From Allosediminivita sp964397775 (GTDB lineage Bacteria; Pseudomonadota; Alphaproteobacteria; Rhodobacterales; Rhodobacteraceae), in assembly GCA_964397775.1 (NCBI GenBank), contig CAYNKL010000001.1, positions 1-64,000 on the forward strand: 64,000 nt of DNA, read 5' to 3'. The notes below the pieces were generated by a model. It was not told the DNA's origin and made no database searches. It saw nothing but the letters and a program-made list of their open reading frames with translations. Below are positions 43,779 to 52,841 of this stretch, in pieces (the stretch's first letter is position 1; the number at the start of each line of letters is the position of its first letter). A program made the position numbers and the translations under genes.

Positions 43779-45332
43779 ATGGCCGAATTTGTCTGCGCCG
43801 TCGATGTCGGCACGCGCAGCGCACGCGCCGGGATCTTCGCAAGCGACGGCACGATGCACGCGCGCGAAATCGCGCCATTGTCGCTGCACCAGGGTCCGGG
43901 ACAGCGCGGCGAATACAGCGCCGACCAGATCTGGCAGGCGGTCTGCAGCGCGATCCGTGCGGCGTGCAAGGCCGCGGACCTCGCCCCAGATGCGGTCGGT
44001 GCGCTCGCCTTCGACGCGACCTGCAGCCTCGTGCTGCGCCGCGCCGACGGCAGTCCGCTGCCGCTTGGCCCCGAGGGGCGCGACACCATCGCCTGGTTCG
44101 ACCACCGCGCCATCGAAGAAGCCGCGGCCTGCACCGCCGCGGGTGGCCGGATGATCGAAATCCAGGGCGGCGCCATGTCGCCCGAAATGCAGACGCCAAA
44201 ACTGCTCTGGCTCAAGCGCCACCGCCCCGACCTCTGGCGCGACCTCGCCTACGCCGGCGACCTCTGCGACTGGCTCGCCCTGCGCGCCAGTGGTCAGGCG
44301 ACACGCTCGCTTTGTGCCGCCTCGGCCAAGTGGCCTTGGCGGGCCGAGGGCGGCTGGCAGACAGATTTCCTCGCACAACTCGGCCTGCAGGACATGCCCG
44401 CGCGCGCGGGCCTGTGCACGCCGTCCGCGGTCGGCACCTCGGCCGGTCAGCTTACCGCGCTGGCCGCCTCCGAAACGGGCCTGCCAGCAGGCATTCCCTT
44501 GGCCGTCGGGCTCATCGACGCCTTCGCGGGTGGGCTTGGCGCTGTTGGGCTGTTCGAGCGCGAAGCAGCCGCGGGCCAGTGTACGCTTGTCACCGGCACG
44601 TCAAGCTGTCTCATGGCCCTCGGCGCCGGCCCCGAGACGCGGGCCGGCATCTGGGGCCCATACCCCGGCGCCATCCTGCCCGACCTGAGGGTCAGCGAGG
44701 GCGGCCAGTCGGCGGCTGGGGCATTGCTCGACCACATCCTCGCCACCTGGCCGGGCGGAGACCACGAACATGCCCCCGTCCTCGCCCATCTCGAAACGCT
44801 GCTGACACGGCATGGCCCCCGCCTCGGCGAAGAGATCCACATCCTTCCCGACCTCGCCGGAAACCGCGCCCCGCGCTCGGACCCGCTCGCGCGCGGGGTC
44901 ATCAGCGGTCTGACACTGGATCGCGGCTTCGACGCGCTCTGCACGCTCTACTGGCGAGCGGCAGTTTCCCTTGCACTCGGCGTGCGGCAGATCCTCGGCC
45001 ACATGGGGTGCAGCGATCCCGAAGATCCCATCGCCATGACCGGCGGCTTCGCGCGCAGCGCCCTGCTCACGCAGCTTTTCGCGGACGTGACGGGCCGCCG
45101 CGTGCTCTGCCATGCGGACCGCGACCCGGTGCTGCTCGGCACCGCAAGCGCGGCCTTCTGCGCCATGAATCCCGGCACCTCGCTGGAACAGACCGTCCGC
45201 CGGATGACGGGGCCGGCGGTTCGCTTCACGCCCGATAGTGTCGCCCACCGGCAGTACGACCGCGATTTCCGCATCTTCCAACTGATGCAGGCCCAGCGGT
45301 CCGAAATCGTGCAACTGGTCGAACAGGCCTGA
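43779..45332 (+). CDS. FGGY-family carbohydrate kinase (ribulokinase-like)
   Basis: A 517-residue sugar kinase. Actin-like ATPase marks: AVDVGTRSARAGIF with the first phosphate loop, LAFDATCSLVL, WFDHRAIEEA, and TGGFARSALLTQLFAD near the C-terminus. The ribulokinase/xylulokinase branch fits best. If MtlK oxidises arabitol or ribitol, this kinase would phosphorylate the resulting pentulose. Last gene of the polyol operon. Confidence 0.85.
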   Translation: MAEFVCAVDVGTRSARAGIFASDGTMHAREIAPLSLHQGPGQRGEYSADQIWQAVCSAIRAACKAADLAPDAVGALAFDATCSLVLRRADGSPLPLGPEGRDTIAWFDHRAIEEAAACTAAGGRMIEIQGGAMSPEMQTPKLLWLKRHRPDLWRDLAYAGDLCDWLALRASGQATRSLCAASAKWPWRAEGGWQTDFLAQLGLQDMPARAGLCTPSAVGTSAGQLTALAASETGLPAGIPLAVGLIDAFAGGLGAVGLFEREAAAGQCTLVTGTSSCLMALGAGPETRAGIWGPYPGAILPDLRVSEGGQSAAGALLDHILATWPGGDHEHAPVLAHLETLLTRHGPRLGEEIHILPDLAGNRAPRSDPLARGVISGLTLDRGFDALCTLYWRAAVSLALGVRQILGHMGCSDPEDPIAMTGGFARSALLTQLFADVTGRRVLCHADRDPVLLGTASAAFCAMNPGTSLEQTVRRMTGPAVRFTPDSVAHRQYDRDFRIFQLMQAQRSEIVQLVEQA

Positions 45333-45339
45333 GCGTGCC

Positions 45340-45873
45340 TCAGGTGCCGGCCCCGCTCACCCGGCTCCAGACATCCTGATAGACGGTCTCCAGCGTATCG
45401 AGCGCCTCTGGCAGGTTCTCATCCGCCAGCATCATGAAAAGCTTGGTGCATTCTTCCGAACTGGGTTGAGAGTGTGTCCTATCCTGCGCCCCGCTGCCCT
45501 GCAGAATCTCGCGCAGGCGGCGTGCCGAAAACTCGTCCTTGTCGAGGACGCTGCGCCCCTCCATCGGCTCCGCCGACATGCGCGCAATGACCGTCGGGTC
45601 CCCTGTCAGCATCACGATCCGGGCCCCGTGACCAAGCCCGGTCTTCATCATCTCGTCAGCCAGCTGCGCGCCGTATCCATCCGGCAGATGGTTATCGAGG
45701 ATCACCACGTCGAAGTCCTTCATCCGCAGTGCCTCGCGCGCCTGCAGCAGGGACAGTGCCTCGTCCAGTTCGACATCAAGGCCCGTCTTCTTGATGGCGC
45801 GGCTGACCTGAAGCCTGTCGATCATGTCGTCCTCGACAATCAGGATGCGGATCTTCTTGCTGGGCTCTTCCAT
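45340..45873 (-). CDS. Single receiver-domain response regulator
   Basis: A 177-residue protein. The receiver domain covers about residues 8-130: ILIVEDDMID acid pocket, phosphorylated Asp60 in VVILDNHLPDG, TGD and LDKDEF with Lys. A C-terminal tail of about 45 residues has no DNA-binding motif. It is a close relative of the regulator at 50.8-51.2 kb (LDNTLPDG). Last of the minus-strand signalling genes. Confidence 0.88.
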   Translation of the reverse strand: MEEPSKKIRILIVEDDMIDRLQVSRAIKKTGLDVELDEALSLLQAREALRMKDFDVVILDNHLPDGYGAQLADEMMKTGLGHGARIVMLTGDPTVIARMSAEPMEGRSVLDKDEFSARRLREILQGSGAQDRTHSQPSSEECTKLFMMLADENLPEALDTLETVYQDVWSRVSGAGT

Positions 45874-45891
45874 CTGGACACCTCGTGCGGA

Positions 45892-47055
45892 TCAACTTGG
45901 TCTGGCTTCGACACGGGACGCGGCCTCTGGTCGCACGGTGGGCCGCGGCGCCGCGATGGCAAAGCCCAGCGGATCGGCTTCGGGCTGTGTCAGCGGAAGC
46001 CGCACCCGGACCGTCGTCCCGGCACCAAGCTCGGACTCGCACCAGATCCGGCCATGATGGCGCTCGACGATCTTGCGGCAGGTCGCAAGTCCCAGCCCCG
46101 TCCCCTCGACCCCCTGTGTCGTGGGGGCACGGCGGAACGGTTCGAACACCCGTTCGACGAAATCCGGAGGAATCCCGATGCCCCGGTCGCTGACGGAGAT
46201 CAGCACATGCGCGTCCCCATCCGCTTCTGCGGAAATCGCGACATCCGGCGCGGCATCCCCGGCGTACTTGATCGCGTTCGAAACGAGATTCTGCAGCAAT
46301 TGCGCAAGCTGCGGTGCGCTGGCTTCAACGCGTGCCCCGCGCAAGTCCTGCGAAATCACGCAACCGCTCTCCGCGATCTCGCCACGAAGGGCCAGCAGGG
46401 CGGTATCGACCACATCGGCAACTTCCGTATCCTCGAAGTCCACAACCCGGTCGATCTGAATGTGGGCCGCAAGGGAATCCACCATGCGCCGCATCTTCTC
46501 GGCGGATTTCTGAAGCAGTCGAAGCGTTTCGCCGACTTCCTCCATTTCGCCCGTCGCGATATCCTCGGCAAGTTCCCCCGACAGGAAGTTGACGGCCCGG
46601 ATCGGCGCCTTGAGATCGTGCACCAGCACGCTCGCGAAGACCTCGAGTTCCTCGCGTTGCGCCCGGATACGGGCCTGCATTCGGGCCTTTTCCAGGGTGC
46701 GCGACACGATCCGCTGCAGCGAAGCGACGCTCAGCGACTGCTTGGGGATGTAGTCGGCGGCGCCGCCCTGGATCGCGCTCTTCGCGATTTCCTCGTCACC
46801 CTTGCCGGTAAGCATGATGATGCCCGCGTCCGGCCAGCTGTCCCTGAGCCGCGGCAAAAGCTCGAGCCCGTTGCTCTTCGGAAGCAGGTAATCGACCATG
46901 ACGATATCGGGCGGGTCTCCCTCCCAGCCGAATAGCTCGGAGGCGTCGCCGGCTTCGCGCACTTTCGCCTGCGGCAGCACCCTCCGCAGGAGCCGCCGCA
47001 CCAGCTTGCGGTCTCCCACGTCGTCGTCGAGGACAAGGATGCATGCGCCCGTCAT
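45892..47055 (-). CDS. Receiver-histidine kinase hybrid (REC-HisKA-HATPase)
   Basis: A 387-residue soluble protein with a receiver first (Asp55 in IVMVDYLLPKSNG, Lys105 in YIPKQS) and a kinase after it: phospho-acceptor His146 in FASVLVHDLKAPIRAV, N box LLQNLVSNAIKYA with Asn260, G1 DRGIGIPPDF and G2 GTGLGLATC. No membrane segment. The order suggests a kinase whose activity is set by phosphorylation of its own N-terminal receiver. Confidence 0.9.
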   Translation of the reverse strand: MTGACILVLDDDVGDRKLVRRLLRRVLPQAKVREAGDASELFGWEGDPPDIVMVDYLLPKSNGLELLPRLRDSWPDAGIIMLTGKGDEEIAKSAIQGGAADYIPKQSLSVASLQRIVSRTLEKARMQARIRAQREELEVFASVLVHDLKAPIRAVNFLSGELAEDIATGEMEEVGETLRLLQKSAEKMRRMVDSLAAHIQIDRVVDFEDTEVADVVDTALLALRGEIAESGCVISQDLRGARVEASAPQLAQLLQNLVSNAIKYAGDAAPDVAISAEADGDAHVLISVSDRGIGIPPDFVERVFEPFRRAPTTQGVEGTGLGLATCRKIVERHHGRIWCESELGAGTTVRVRLPLTQPEADPLGFAIAAPRPTVRPEAASRVEARPS

Positions 47056-47057
47056 GA

Positions 47058-47549
47058 TTAGCCCCCTGTTCCGCCCGCGACTTTCGGCAGCACGACGATC
47101 TCGGAATAGCGCTCGAGCGTCTCGATCAGCTTGTGGAACCCGCGTCCCACGTCATCCTTGCGAATGTATCCGGCGACATTCCTGTCGTAGGCGCAATTGA
47201 TGTCGAATTCGTTCCCCGAGGTGGTCAGCACGAAGACGACGGTTCGCCGGATCCGCGCATCGGATCGCAGTTCGGCGAGGAACTCGTGCCCGTTCATCCG
47301 CGGCATGTTCACGTCGAGCAGGAGCAGGAAACGCCGGTCCCGGGCCTCCGGGCTCCGCAGAAATTCCAGTGCCTGCACCCCGTCCTTCACGCGCATCAAT
47401 GGCGCGTCGATATCTGCCCGGTTCAGCGCGCGGCGCAACGCCTTGGCATCACCGTCATCGTCCTCGATCAGCAAAAGCTCGGGGAGAGGCTCCATCAGGG
47501 GCTCCGTATTGTCCTGACTGAAGATCAGACCGAGTTCGGACCGGCTCAT
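47058..47549 (-). CDS. Rcp1-type single-domain response regulator
   Basis: A 163-residue receiver of the Rcp1 group, known as partners of phytochrome-like kinases. LLLIEDDDGDAKALRRALNR, phospho-Asp79 in LLLLDVNMPRMNGHEFL, VLTTSGNEFDI and the usual C-terminal GYIRKDD with Lys. No output domain. It overlaps the upstream regulator by ATGA and lies 2 nt before the receiver-kinase gene. Confidence 0.9.
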   Translation of the reverse strand: MSRSELGLIFSQDNTEPLMEPLPELLLIEDDDGDAKALRRALNRADIDAPLMRVKDGVQALEFLRSPEARDRRFLLLLDVNMPRMNGHEFLAELRSDARIRRTVVFVLTTSGNEFDINCAYDRNVAGYIRKDDVGRGFHKLIETLERYSEIVVLPKVAGGTGG

Positions 47550-48235
47550 GCCGCGCCCTCCTCGTTCCAGAGAGTAGCCGCCGACGCCCGCTCAAGGACG
47601 GCGACGAGTTCGAGGCACAGCCCTTCGAGCACGGCCCGCGCACCGGTGGCAGGGGTCTGCGGATCGGAGCAAAGCTTCAGCGTGCGGCGCAGCATGGCGC
47701 ATGTCATGAGCCGGAGCGGCGGGGTCATCGCCACGTCGAGGCGGCCGACAAGCTGGCGCAGCATGTCGCGGCGCCGCTCCCCGGGATCGAGGCTGAAGAC
47801 CAGAATCAGCCGTTCCAGCGAGCTTATCAGCGACCTCCCGAGGCTCCCCGGCCCGAGCCGATCCTTGACGAGATAATCCGCACAGCCGGCCCGGATCGTG
47901 GCCGCCATGATCTCGGGCGTCTCGACGCTGGTCACCATGATGGTCATGGCGCCCTCCTGATCCGTGCGCGCAAAGATGAGGTCCAGCGCCTCCTCTCCCG
48001 TGGCGAGCCCGAGGTGGTAGTCCACGTAGATCAGGTCAAACCGCCTGGCCGCCAGGTTGGCGGCAAGCCCGTTCAGGTCCTGCGCCTCGTGGAACTCCGC
48101 TCGCAGCCCGGCCCGCCTTGCGAACTTGATCAGCCTTCGCCGGTCGGTCTCGTCGTCTTCGAGCACCAGCACGACGAGAGCATCCCCCGAAACACCGGGG
48201 CTCAGCTCCGTCGATCTGCGCGCTTCGTCGCTCAT
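47546..48235 (-). CDS. Response regulator with helical C-terminal extension
   Basis: A 229-residue protein. Receiver domain at about 20-140 (VLVLEDDETDRRRL, phospho-Asp72 in LIYVDYHLGLATG, VTSVETPE, YLVKDRLG). The last 80 residues are mostly helical (MLRQLVGRLDVAMTPPLRLM) and resemble neither a DNA-binding nor an enzyme domain. ATG 48235 is chosen as the family start; a TTG 63 nt upstream is possible. First gene of the minus-strand signalling operon. Confidence 0.82.
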   Translation of the reverse strand: MSDEARRSTELSPGVSGDALVVLVLEDDETDRRRLIKFARRAGLRAEFHEAQDLNGLAANLAARRFDLIYVDYHLGLATGEEALDLIFARTDQEGAMTIMVTSVETPEIMAATIRAGCADYLVKDRLGPGSLGRSLISSLERLILVFSLDPGERRRDMLRQLVGRLDVAMTPPLRLMTCAMLRRTLKLCSDPQTPATGARAVLEGLCLELVAVLERASAATLWNEEGAA

Positions 48236-48378
48236 GTCACCACCACCCCGGCGAACGGGGCCCGTCTTGTCAACTACGGTCCCAGAGCTACCCCCCAAGT
48301 GGTTAAGCGCAGGCTTAGGCGGATCCGCTGAGAGCAGACAAACCCCTAGAATGCGTTGTATTTTCTGGCCTCCGCAGA

Positions 48379-48411
48379 CCGCTTGAGCGGCTATATTACC
48401 CGCTCAAGCGG
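48379..48411. promoter_or_regulatory. Perfect 11-bp inverted repeat before the histidine kinase gene
   Basis: CCGCTTGAGCG (48379-48389) and CGCTCAAGCGG (48401-48411) are exact complements with an 11-nt spacer containing TATATTA. It lies 13 nt before the kinase ATG in the divergent gap. It could be an operator across a promoter (TATATT as -10) or an RNA hairpin hiding the GGAG at the arm end. Confidence 0.5.
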
Positions 48412-48424
48412 AGTGTACCCCCGG

Positions 48425-50755
48425 ATGACAAAGCCCCGTTCCAGCCGCCTCGGCGCAGCATCGCTGAGATCCCGCATGGTGGCTCTCGCCGTTCTGATCT
48501 CGGCGCTGTCGGTGACCACCCTCGGCCTCGCGAGCTACCTGATGACGCGCGAGGTGGAACAACTGCATCTTGAGCGCGAACTGGAACGCGGGCTCGATCG
48601 CATCCACGCCCAGTTCGACGCGGAAATCACGCGAATCCTGCAGGAGATGATCCTCCTTGCCAACGTTCCGCCCGTCCAGGGCCTGGCGCGCACGCTCGCC
48701 GGCGACCCGGTCGACCCGGCAGACGGAAGCTCCACCGCTTGGGACTGGAAATCGCGCCTCGCCGCGATCTTCACCTCTGTCCACGAGGTGCGCCCCGAGT
48801 ATGTCCAGATCCGGTTGATCGGTCTGGCCGATGGCGGACGCGAAATCGTTCGCGTCGACAAGCGCGGCAGTACGATTCTGAGGGTTCCAGAGGCCGATCT
48901 GCAGCAGAAGGGCGACCGGGATTACGTCCGCGTCGGCGCGCGTCTCGCCCCAGGCGAAATCCACGTCACATCGGTCGAATGGAACCGCGAAAACGGGCAA
49001 GTGACAGATCCGCGGATCGCGGTGATCCGCTACGTGCTGCCGGTCTTCGACCTTGATGGCAAACGCTTCGGCATGGTCGTCATCAACGTCTCGGCGGGTC
49101 ACATGATCCAGAAGATCACCCGCTCGGTGCCACCGGGCCGCACCGTGCTGCTGCTCGACGGGAACGGAGGCGGGTTCGTGCAGGAGCCGGGTGGCCGCGG
49201 TACACAAATCCTCATCGACAGGGCACCGCGGTTCAGCGCCTCCATTCTCGAGGCTGTCGAGCACGCCAGCGCCACGCCCCAGGTCAGGCACGCCGACGGC
49301 AAGATCCTCGCCGCGACCACGCTCGACCGCGTGCGGCCCGGCGGCTCCACGCTGCACCTGGCGCTCATGACAGACGCCCGCGAATTCGCTGTCGGCGCGC
49401 GGCGCACCTCCACCATCATCCTGATCGCGGGGATCGCCACGACGCTGGTCGCCGCCGGTCTGGCGCATTTCGTCACCAGCCGGCAACTGCGCCCCCTGCT
49501 CGCCATGAACACGGAAATCCGCGCAGCCGAGGCCGCACTGCGCCGGCCGGACCTGCCCAGCGACCGCGAGGACGAAATCGGCCAGCTTGCCCGAAGCTTC
49601 GGGCGCCTTCTTGCCCGTATTGTCGAGCGGAACCAGCCTGCCCGTACGGTCTTCGACCAGGTCCGCGACAGCGTGCTGGTGATCGGCGAGGACAACATCA
49701 TCGAAGACGCAAACCAGGCCGCAACAGGGCTCTTCGGCCGCACGCGGGATGACCTCGTCGGCTCCAGCTTCTGCTCGCTGCTCGTCAACACCGGTCAGAC
49801 CGCGGATGCCTGCCAGTCCTGCGCCGGGCGCTTCGGACCGTGCCAGGGAACCATCGACGGAGCGGAACAGGACAGCAGCTTCTTCGAGCTCGAGGCCGTG
49901 CGCCGGACCGGCGAGCGCTTTCCGATGGAGATTTCCGCCAGCACGATCCAGACCGGCGGGCGCAAGCGCCGCATCTGCATCATGCGCGACATCACGGACC
50001 GCAAGGCGGAAGAGGCCGAACGCGCGAAGCTCATCGCCGATCTTCAGGCCTCCAACAGCGAACTCGACACCTTTGCCTACATCGCGTCGCACGATCTCAA
50101 GGCACCGCTGCGGGTGATCCACAACGCCGCGGACTGGATCGAGGAGGATCTGGAAGGCACCCCGAGCGAGGAAATGCGCGAGAACCTCGAAATCCTGCGC
50201 AGCCGTGCGGACCGCATGCAAAAGCTCCTCGATGCCCTCTTCGAGCACGCCCGCATCGGTCGCAAGCGGGGCGAGACGCCCTCCGAACTCGTGACCGGCG
50301 CCGATCTCGAAGAGGAACTGCGCACGCTTCTCACCGTGCCGAACGGTTTCGAGCTCAGGTTCGACGAGAGTTTCCTCGGACTCCGCATTTGCCGGCTGCC
50401 GCTCCAACTCGTGCTGCTGAACGTCATTTCGAACGCCCTCAAGCACCACGATCTCGACCGCGGCTGCGTCCGCGTGGAGGCGCGTGTTTCGGGCGGACTC
50501 GCCGAGGTACGCGTGACGGACGACGGCCCCGGCATCGACCCGGCCTACCACGACCGGATCTTCGGCATGTTCCAGACGCTCCGCGCCCGCGACGAGGTCG
50601 AGGGCAGCGGCATGGGGCTCGCCATCGCACGCAAACACGTCAAGCTCGCCGGAGGTGCGATCACCGTGCGCTCGACAGCAGGCGAACGGGGCAGCTGCTT
50701 CGTGATCAGTCTGCCGCTGCCCGAAGGCGCGGCCCGGTCAGCCGCAGCCGCCTGA
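48425..50755 (+). CDS. Membrane histidine kinase with HAMP and cysteine-bearing PAS domain
   Basis: A 776-residue sensor kinase. TM1 at about 18-40, a periplasmic Cache-like sensor of about 280 residues, TM2 (IILIAGIATTLVAAGLAHF), HAMP-like linker, PAS from VFDQVRDSVLVIGEDNIIED, then HisKA of the phytochrome type with the acceptor His in FAYIASHDLKAPLRVIHNAA and HATPase (NVISNALKHH, DDGPGIDPAY, GSGMGLAIA). The PAS holds a C-x2-C-x6-C group. It sits between divergent and convergent receiver genes, its likely partners. Confidence 0.9.
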   Translation: MTKPRSSRLGAASLRSRMVALAVLISALSVTTLGLASYLMTREVEQLHLERELERGLDRIHAQFDAEITRILQEMILLANVPPVQGLARTLAGDPVDPADGSSTAWDWKSRLAAIFTSVHEVRPEYVQIRLIGLADGGREIVRVDKRGSTILRVPEADLQQKGDRDYVRVGARLAPGEIHVTSVEWNRENGQVTDPRIAVIRYVLPVFDLDGKRFGMVVINVSAGHMIQKITRSVPPGRTVLLLDGNGGGFVQEPGGRGTQILIDRAPRFSASILEAVEHASATPQVRHADGKILAATTLDRVRPGGSTLHLALMTDAREFAVGARRTSTIILIAGIATTLVAAGLAHFVTSRQLRPLLAMNTEIRAAEAALRRPDLPSDREDEIGQLARSFGRLLARIVERNQPARTVFDQVRDSVLVIGEDNIIEDANQAATGLFGRTRDDLVGSSFCSLLVNTGQTADACQSCAGRFGPCQGTIDGAEQDSSFFELEAVRRTGERFPMEISASTIQTGGRKRRICIMRDITDRKAEEAERAKLIADLQASNSELDTFAYIASHDLKAPLRVIHNAADWIEEDLEGTPSEEMRENLEILRSRADRMQKLLDALFEHARIGRKRGETPSELVTGADLEEELRTLLTVPNGFELRFDESFLGLRICRLPLQLVLLNVISNALKHHDLDRGCVRVEARVSGGLAEVRVTDDGPGIDPAYHDRIFGMFQTLRARDEVEGSGMGLAIARKHVKLAGGAITVRSTAGERGSCFVISLPLPEGAARSAAAA

Positions 50756-50773
50756 CCGCCGGGGTCTGCGCGT

Positions 50774-51163
50774 TCAGAGGGCCCGCGACTTCGCCCCGAG
50801 GACGCGCAGGATCTCGGGGCCCTTGAAATCGTTCTTGGTCCAGATCTCCAGCACGTTGCAGGCCTTTGCCTTGGCGTAGAGAAAGGGCGAAGGCCAGTCG
50901 CTGACGATGACGACCGGCAGGTGCTTCCACTCGGGATGCGCCGCGAGTTCGGCCACGAAATCGGCGCCGCGCCCGTCCGGCAGCGTATTGTCCAGGAAGA
51001 TGAAGAAGATCGCGCGCGTTTTCAGTATCTCCCGCGCCTCGCGAAGCGACTTGGCAAAGATGAAGTTCTGCCCCTCGCATTGCCGGGTGACGATACGGCG
51101 CATCATGGCGCGATCCGTCTCGGTATCCTCGACGATCAGGCAGCGTTCGGCTTCCGTGGTCAT
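50774..51163 (-). CDS. Single receiver-domain response regulator
   Basis: A 129-residue receiver with CLIVEDTETDRAMMRRIV, phospho-Asp58 in FIFLDNTLPDGRGADFV, VVIVSDW and TKNDFKG with Lys. No output domain. ATG 51163 is chosen; the longer frame has no homology. It converges on the histidine kinase gene with an 18-nt gap. Confidence 0.87.
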   Translation of the reverse strand: MTTEAERCLIVEDTETDRAMMRRIVTRQCEGQNFIFAKSLREAREILKTRAIFFIFLDNTLPDGRGADFVAELAAHPEWKHLPVVIVSDWPSPFLYAKAKACNVLEIWTKNDFKGPEILRVLGAKSRAL

Positions 51164-51218
51164 GCGTTCCAGATCCTGAAAGACGTAAGGCCCCCGCCTT
51201 CCTATCGCATGCCCCCGT

Positions 51219-52841
51219 TTAGGATTGTTTAATGCCCGCCAGATCAAGCCCGAAGGCGACCTGCGCCTCGGCCTCGGCCATGCGCGCGGGCAGCAGGGCC
51301 CGCCATTGCGCCATGGCACGGTCCGTGCGGGCATCGTACCCCGTCATCCGCGCGGCAAGCGCCGCGCTCACGGCACACCACCCGGCCCGCAGTGCCCCGT
51401 CCGCCGCCCGCAGCCGCGCCTCCGGCGATGCATCACGGAGCCGCGCTGCAATGGCGCGCAGCCGCTCCATCATCTCCTCCGTCAGGCCATCCCCGGACAG
51501 CTCCGCGGTCACCCGCGCAGCAAAATCCTCCAGGCCGCGACCCTCTTCCTTGATCAGCCGCCGCAACAGGAAATCCTGCGCCTGCATGCCCGTCGTGCCC
51601 TCGTAGATCGTCATGATGCGCGCGTCGCGGTAGTGCCGCTCCACCGGCCATTCCCGTGTATACCCCGCACCCGCGAAGATCTGGATCGCGCCGCTCGCGC
51701 TGGCCGTGCCGAGCTCTCCGCCAAAGGTCTTGACCAGCGGCAGAAGGAACGCCGCCCGGGCCATGGCGCCGTCATCGCCCTGGTGTGCCTGCTCCATCGT
51801 CACGGCGGTTTCCAGCGCCAGCGCCGTCAGCAGCACCGCGTGGGCATCGAGCACGGCAAGCTGTCGCTGCACGTCCGGGTGGGCCTCGATCGGCGTCGGC
51901 GGCCCGGACGGGTCCCCGCCCTGGCGGCGTTCCGCGGCATAGTCCCGGGCAAGTCGCGCGCATTCCAGCGCGATCCCGGCGCCCTGTGTGCCGACCTGAA
52001 GCCGCATCAGCTCGATCATTCCGAAGAGCTGCGACAGCCCCCGCCCCGGCGCACCGATCAGAGTGGCCTCCGCACCGTCGAACCGCAGAACGCAGGTGGG
52101 CGAGCCATGCAGGCCCAGCTTCTCCTCGATCCGCTCGACGGTAATGCCGTTGCGTGCCCCGGTCTCGTCCCGATCCGCAACGAGGAACAGCGACAGGCCG
52201 CGCGATCCTTCTTCAGGTGTCCCGGTCCGCGCGAGCAGCAGATGCCCGATCCGGTCTGCCATGTCGTGATCGCCGAAGCTGATCCAGCACTTGGTCCCCT
52301 CGATGACCCAGCGATCCCCCTCGCGGCGCGCCCGCGTCCGGATCCGCCCGACGTCGGACCCCGCGTCGGGCTCGGAGATGCAGATCGTCGCCGTCCACTC
52401 TCCGGATGCGATCCGGGGGGCCCACTCGGCGGCCAGTTCCGGTGCGGCCCCGGCCAGCAGGTGCGCCCCGGCCCGCGAGGATCCGAGCGCCATCATGAAC
52501 GGCAGCGCGGCGCCTTCCATCGGCAGGGTCGCGGCCACGTGCACCGGCAGCGGCAAGCCCATGCCGCCAAGATCGGGCGCGAGGTCAGTGCCGATCCAGC
52601 CATCTTCGGCCAGCGCCCTGTAAGCCTTCGTGTAACCCTCGGGCAAGATCACGCGCCCGCCTTCGACGCGGCACCCCGCGGCATCGGCCCGTGCGGCGAG
52701 CGGCGCAAGATCGCCCTGCGCCCGTACCTCTGCCGCCTCGAGGATCTGCGACAGCGCGACATCGTCGAGCCCCGCCGCCTCTGCCTGCTCCGCCCAGCCC
52801 GGTGTCCGGGCCAGGACCGCTGCAATCAGTTCTGCGCTCAT
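51219..52841 (-). CDS. Acyl-CoA dehydrogenase
   Basis: A 540-residue FAD enzyme of the acyl-CoA dehydrogenase family: WTATICISEPDAGSDVGRIR, KCWISFGDHDMADRI, and the catalytic Glu in IMTIYEGTTGMQAQDFLLRR. It overlaps the CoA-ligase gene by ATGA and is therefore in the hydroxycinnamate operon. It might oxidise dihydro-hydroxycinnamoyl-CoA to the cinnamoyl-CoA; this is inference. Confidence 0.88.
   Translation of the reverse strand: MSAELIAAVLARTPGWAEQAEAAGLDDVALSQILEAAEVRAQGDLAPLAARADAAGCRVEGGRVILPEGYTKAYRALAEDGWIGTDLAPDLGGMGLPLPVHVAATLPMEGAALPFMMALGSSRAGAHLLAGAAPELAAEWAPRIASGEWTATICISEPDAGSDVGRIRTRARREGDRWVIEGTKCWISFGDHDMADRIGHLLLARTGTPEEGSRGLSLFLVADRDETGARNGITVERIEEKLGLHGSPTCVLRFDGAEATLIGAPGRGLSQLFGMIELMRLQVGTQGAGIALECARLARDYAAERRQGGDPSGPPTPIEAHPDVQRQLAVLDAHAVLLTALALETAVTMEQAHQGDDGAMARAAFLLPLVKTFGGELGTASASGAIQIFAGAGYTREWPVERHYRDARIMTIYEGTTGMQAQDFLLRRLIKEEGRGLEDFAARVTAELSGDGLTEEMMERLRAIAARLRDASPEARLRAADGALRAGWCAVSAALAARMTGYDARTDRAMAQWRALLPARMAEAEAQVAFGLDLAGIKQS

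Noticed and set aside
48404..50638. 744-codon minus-strand frame opposite the histidine kinase
   Set aside because: The plus-strand kinase has all expected motifs; the antisense frame has none.
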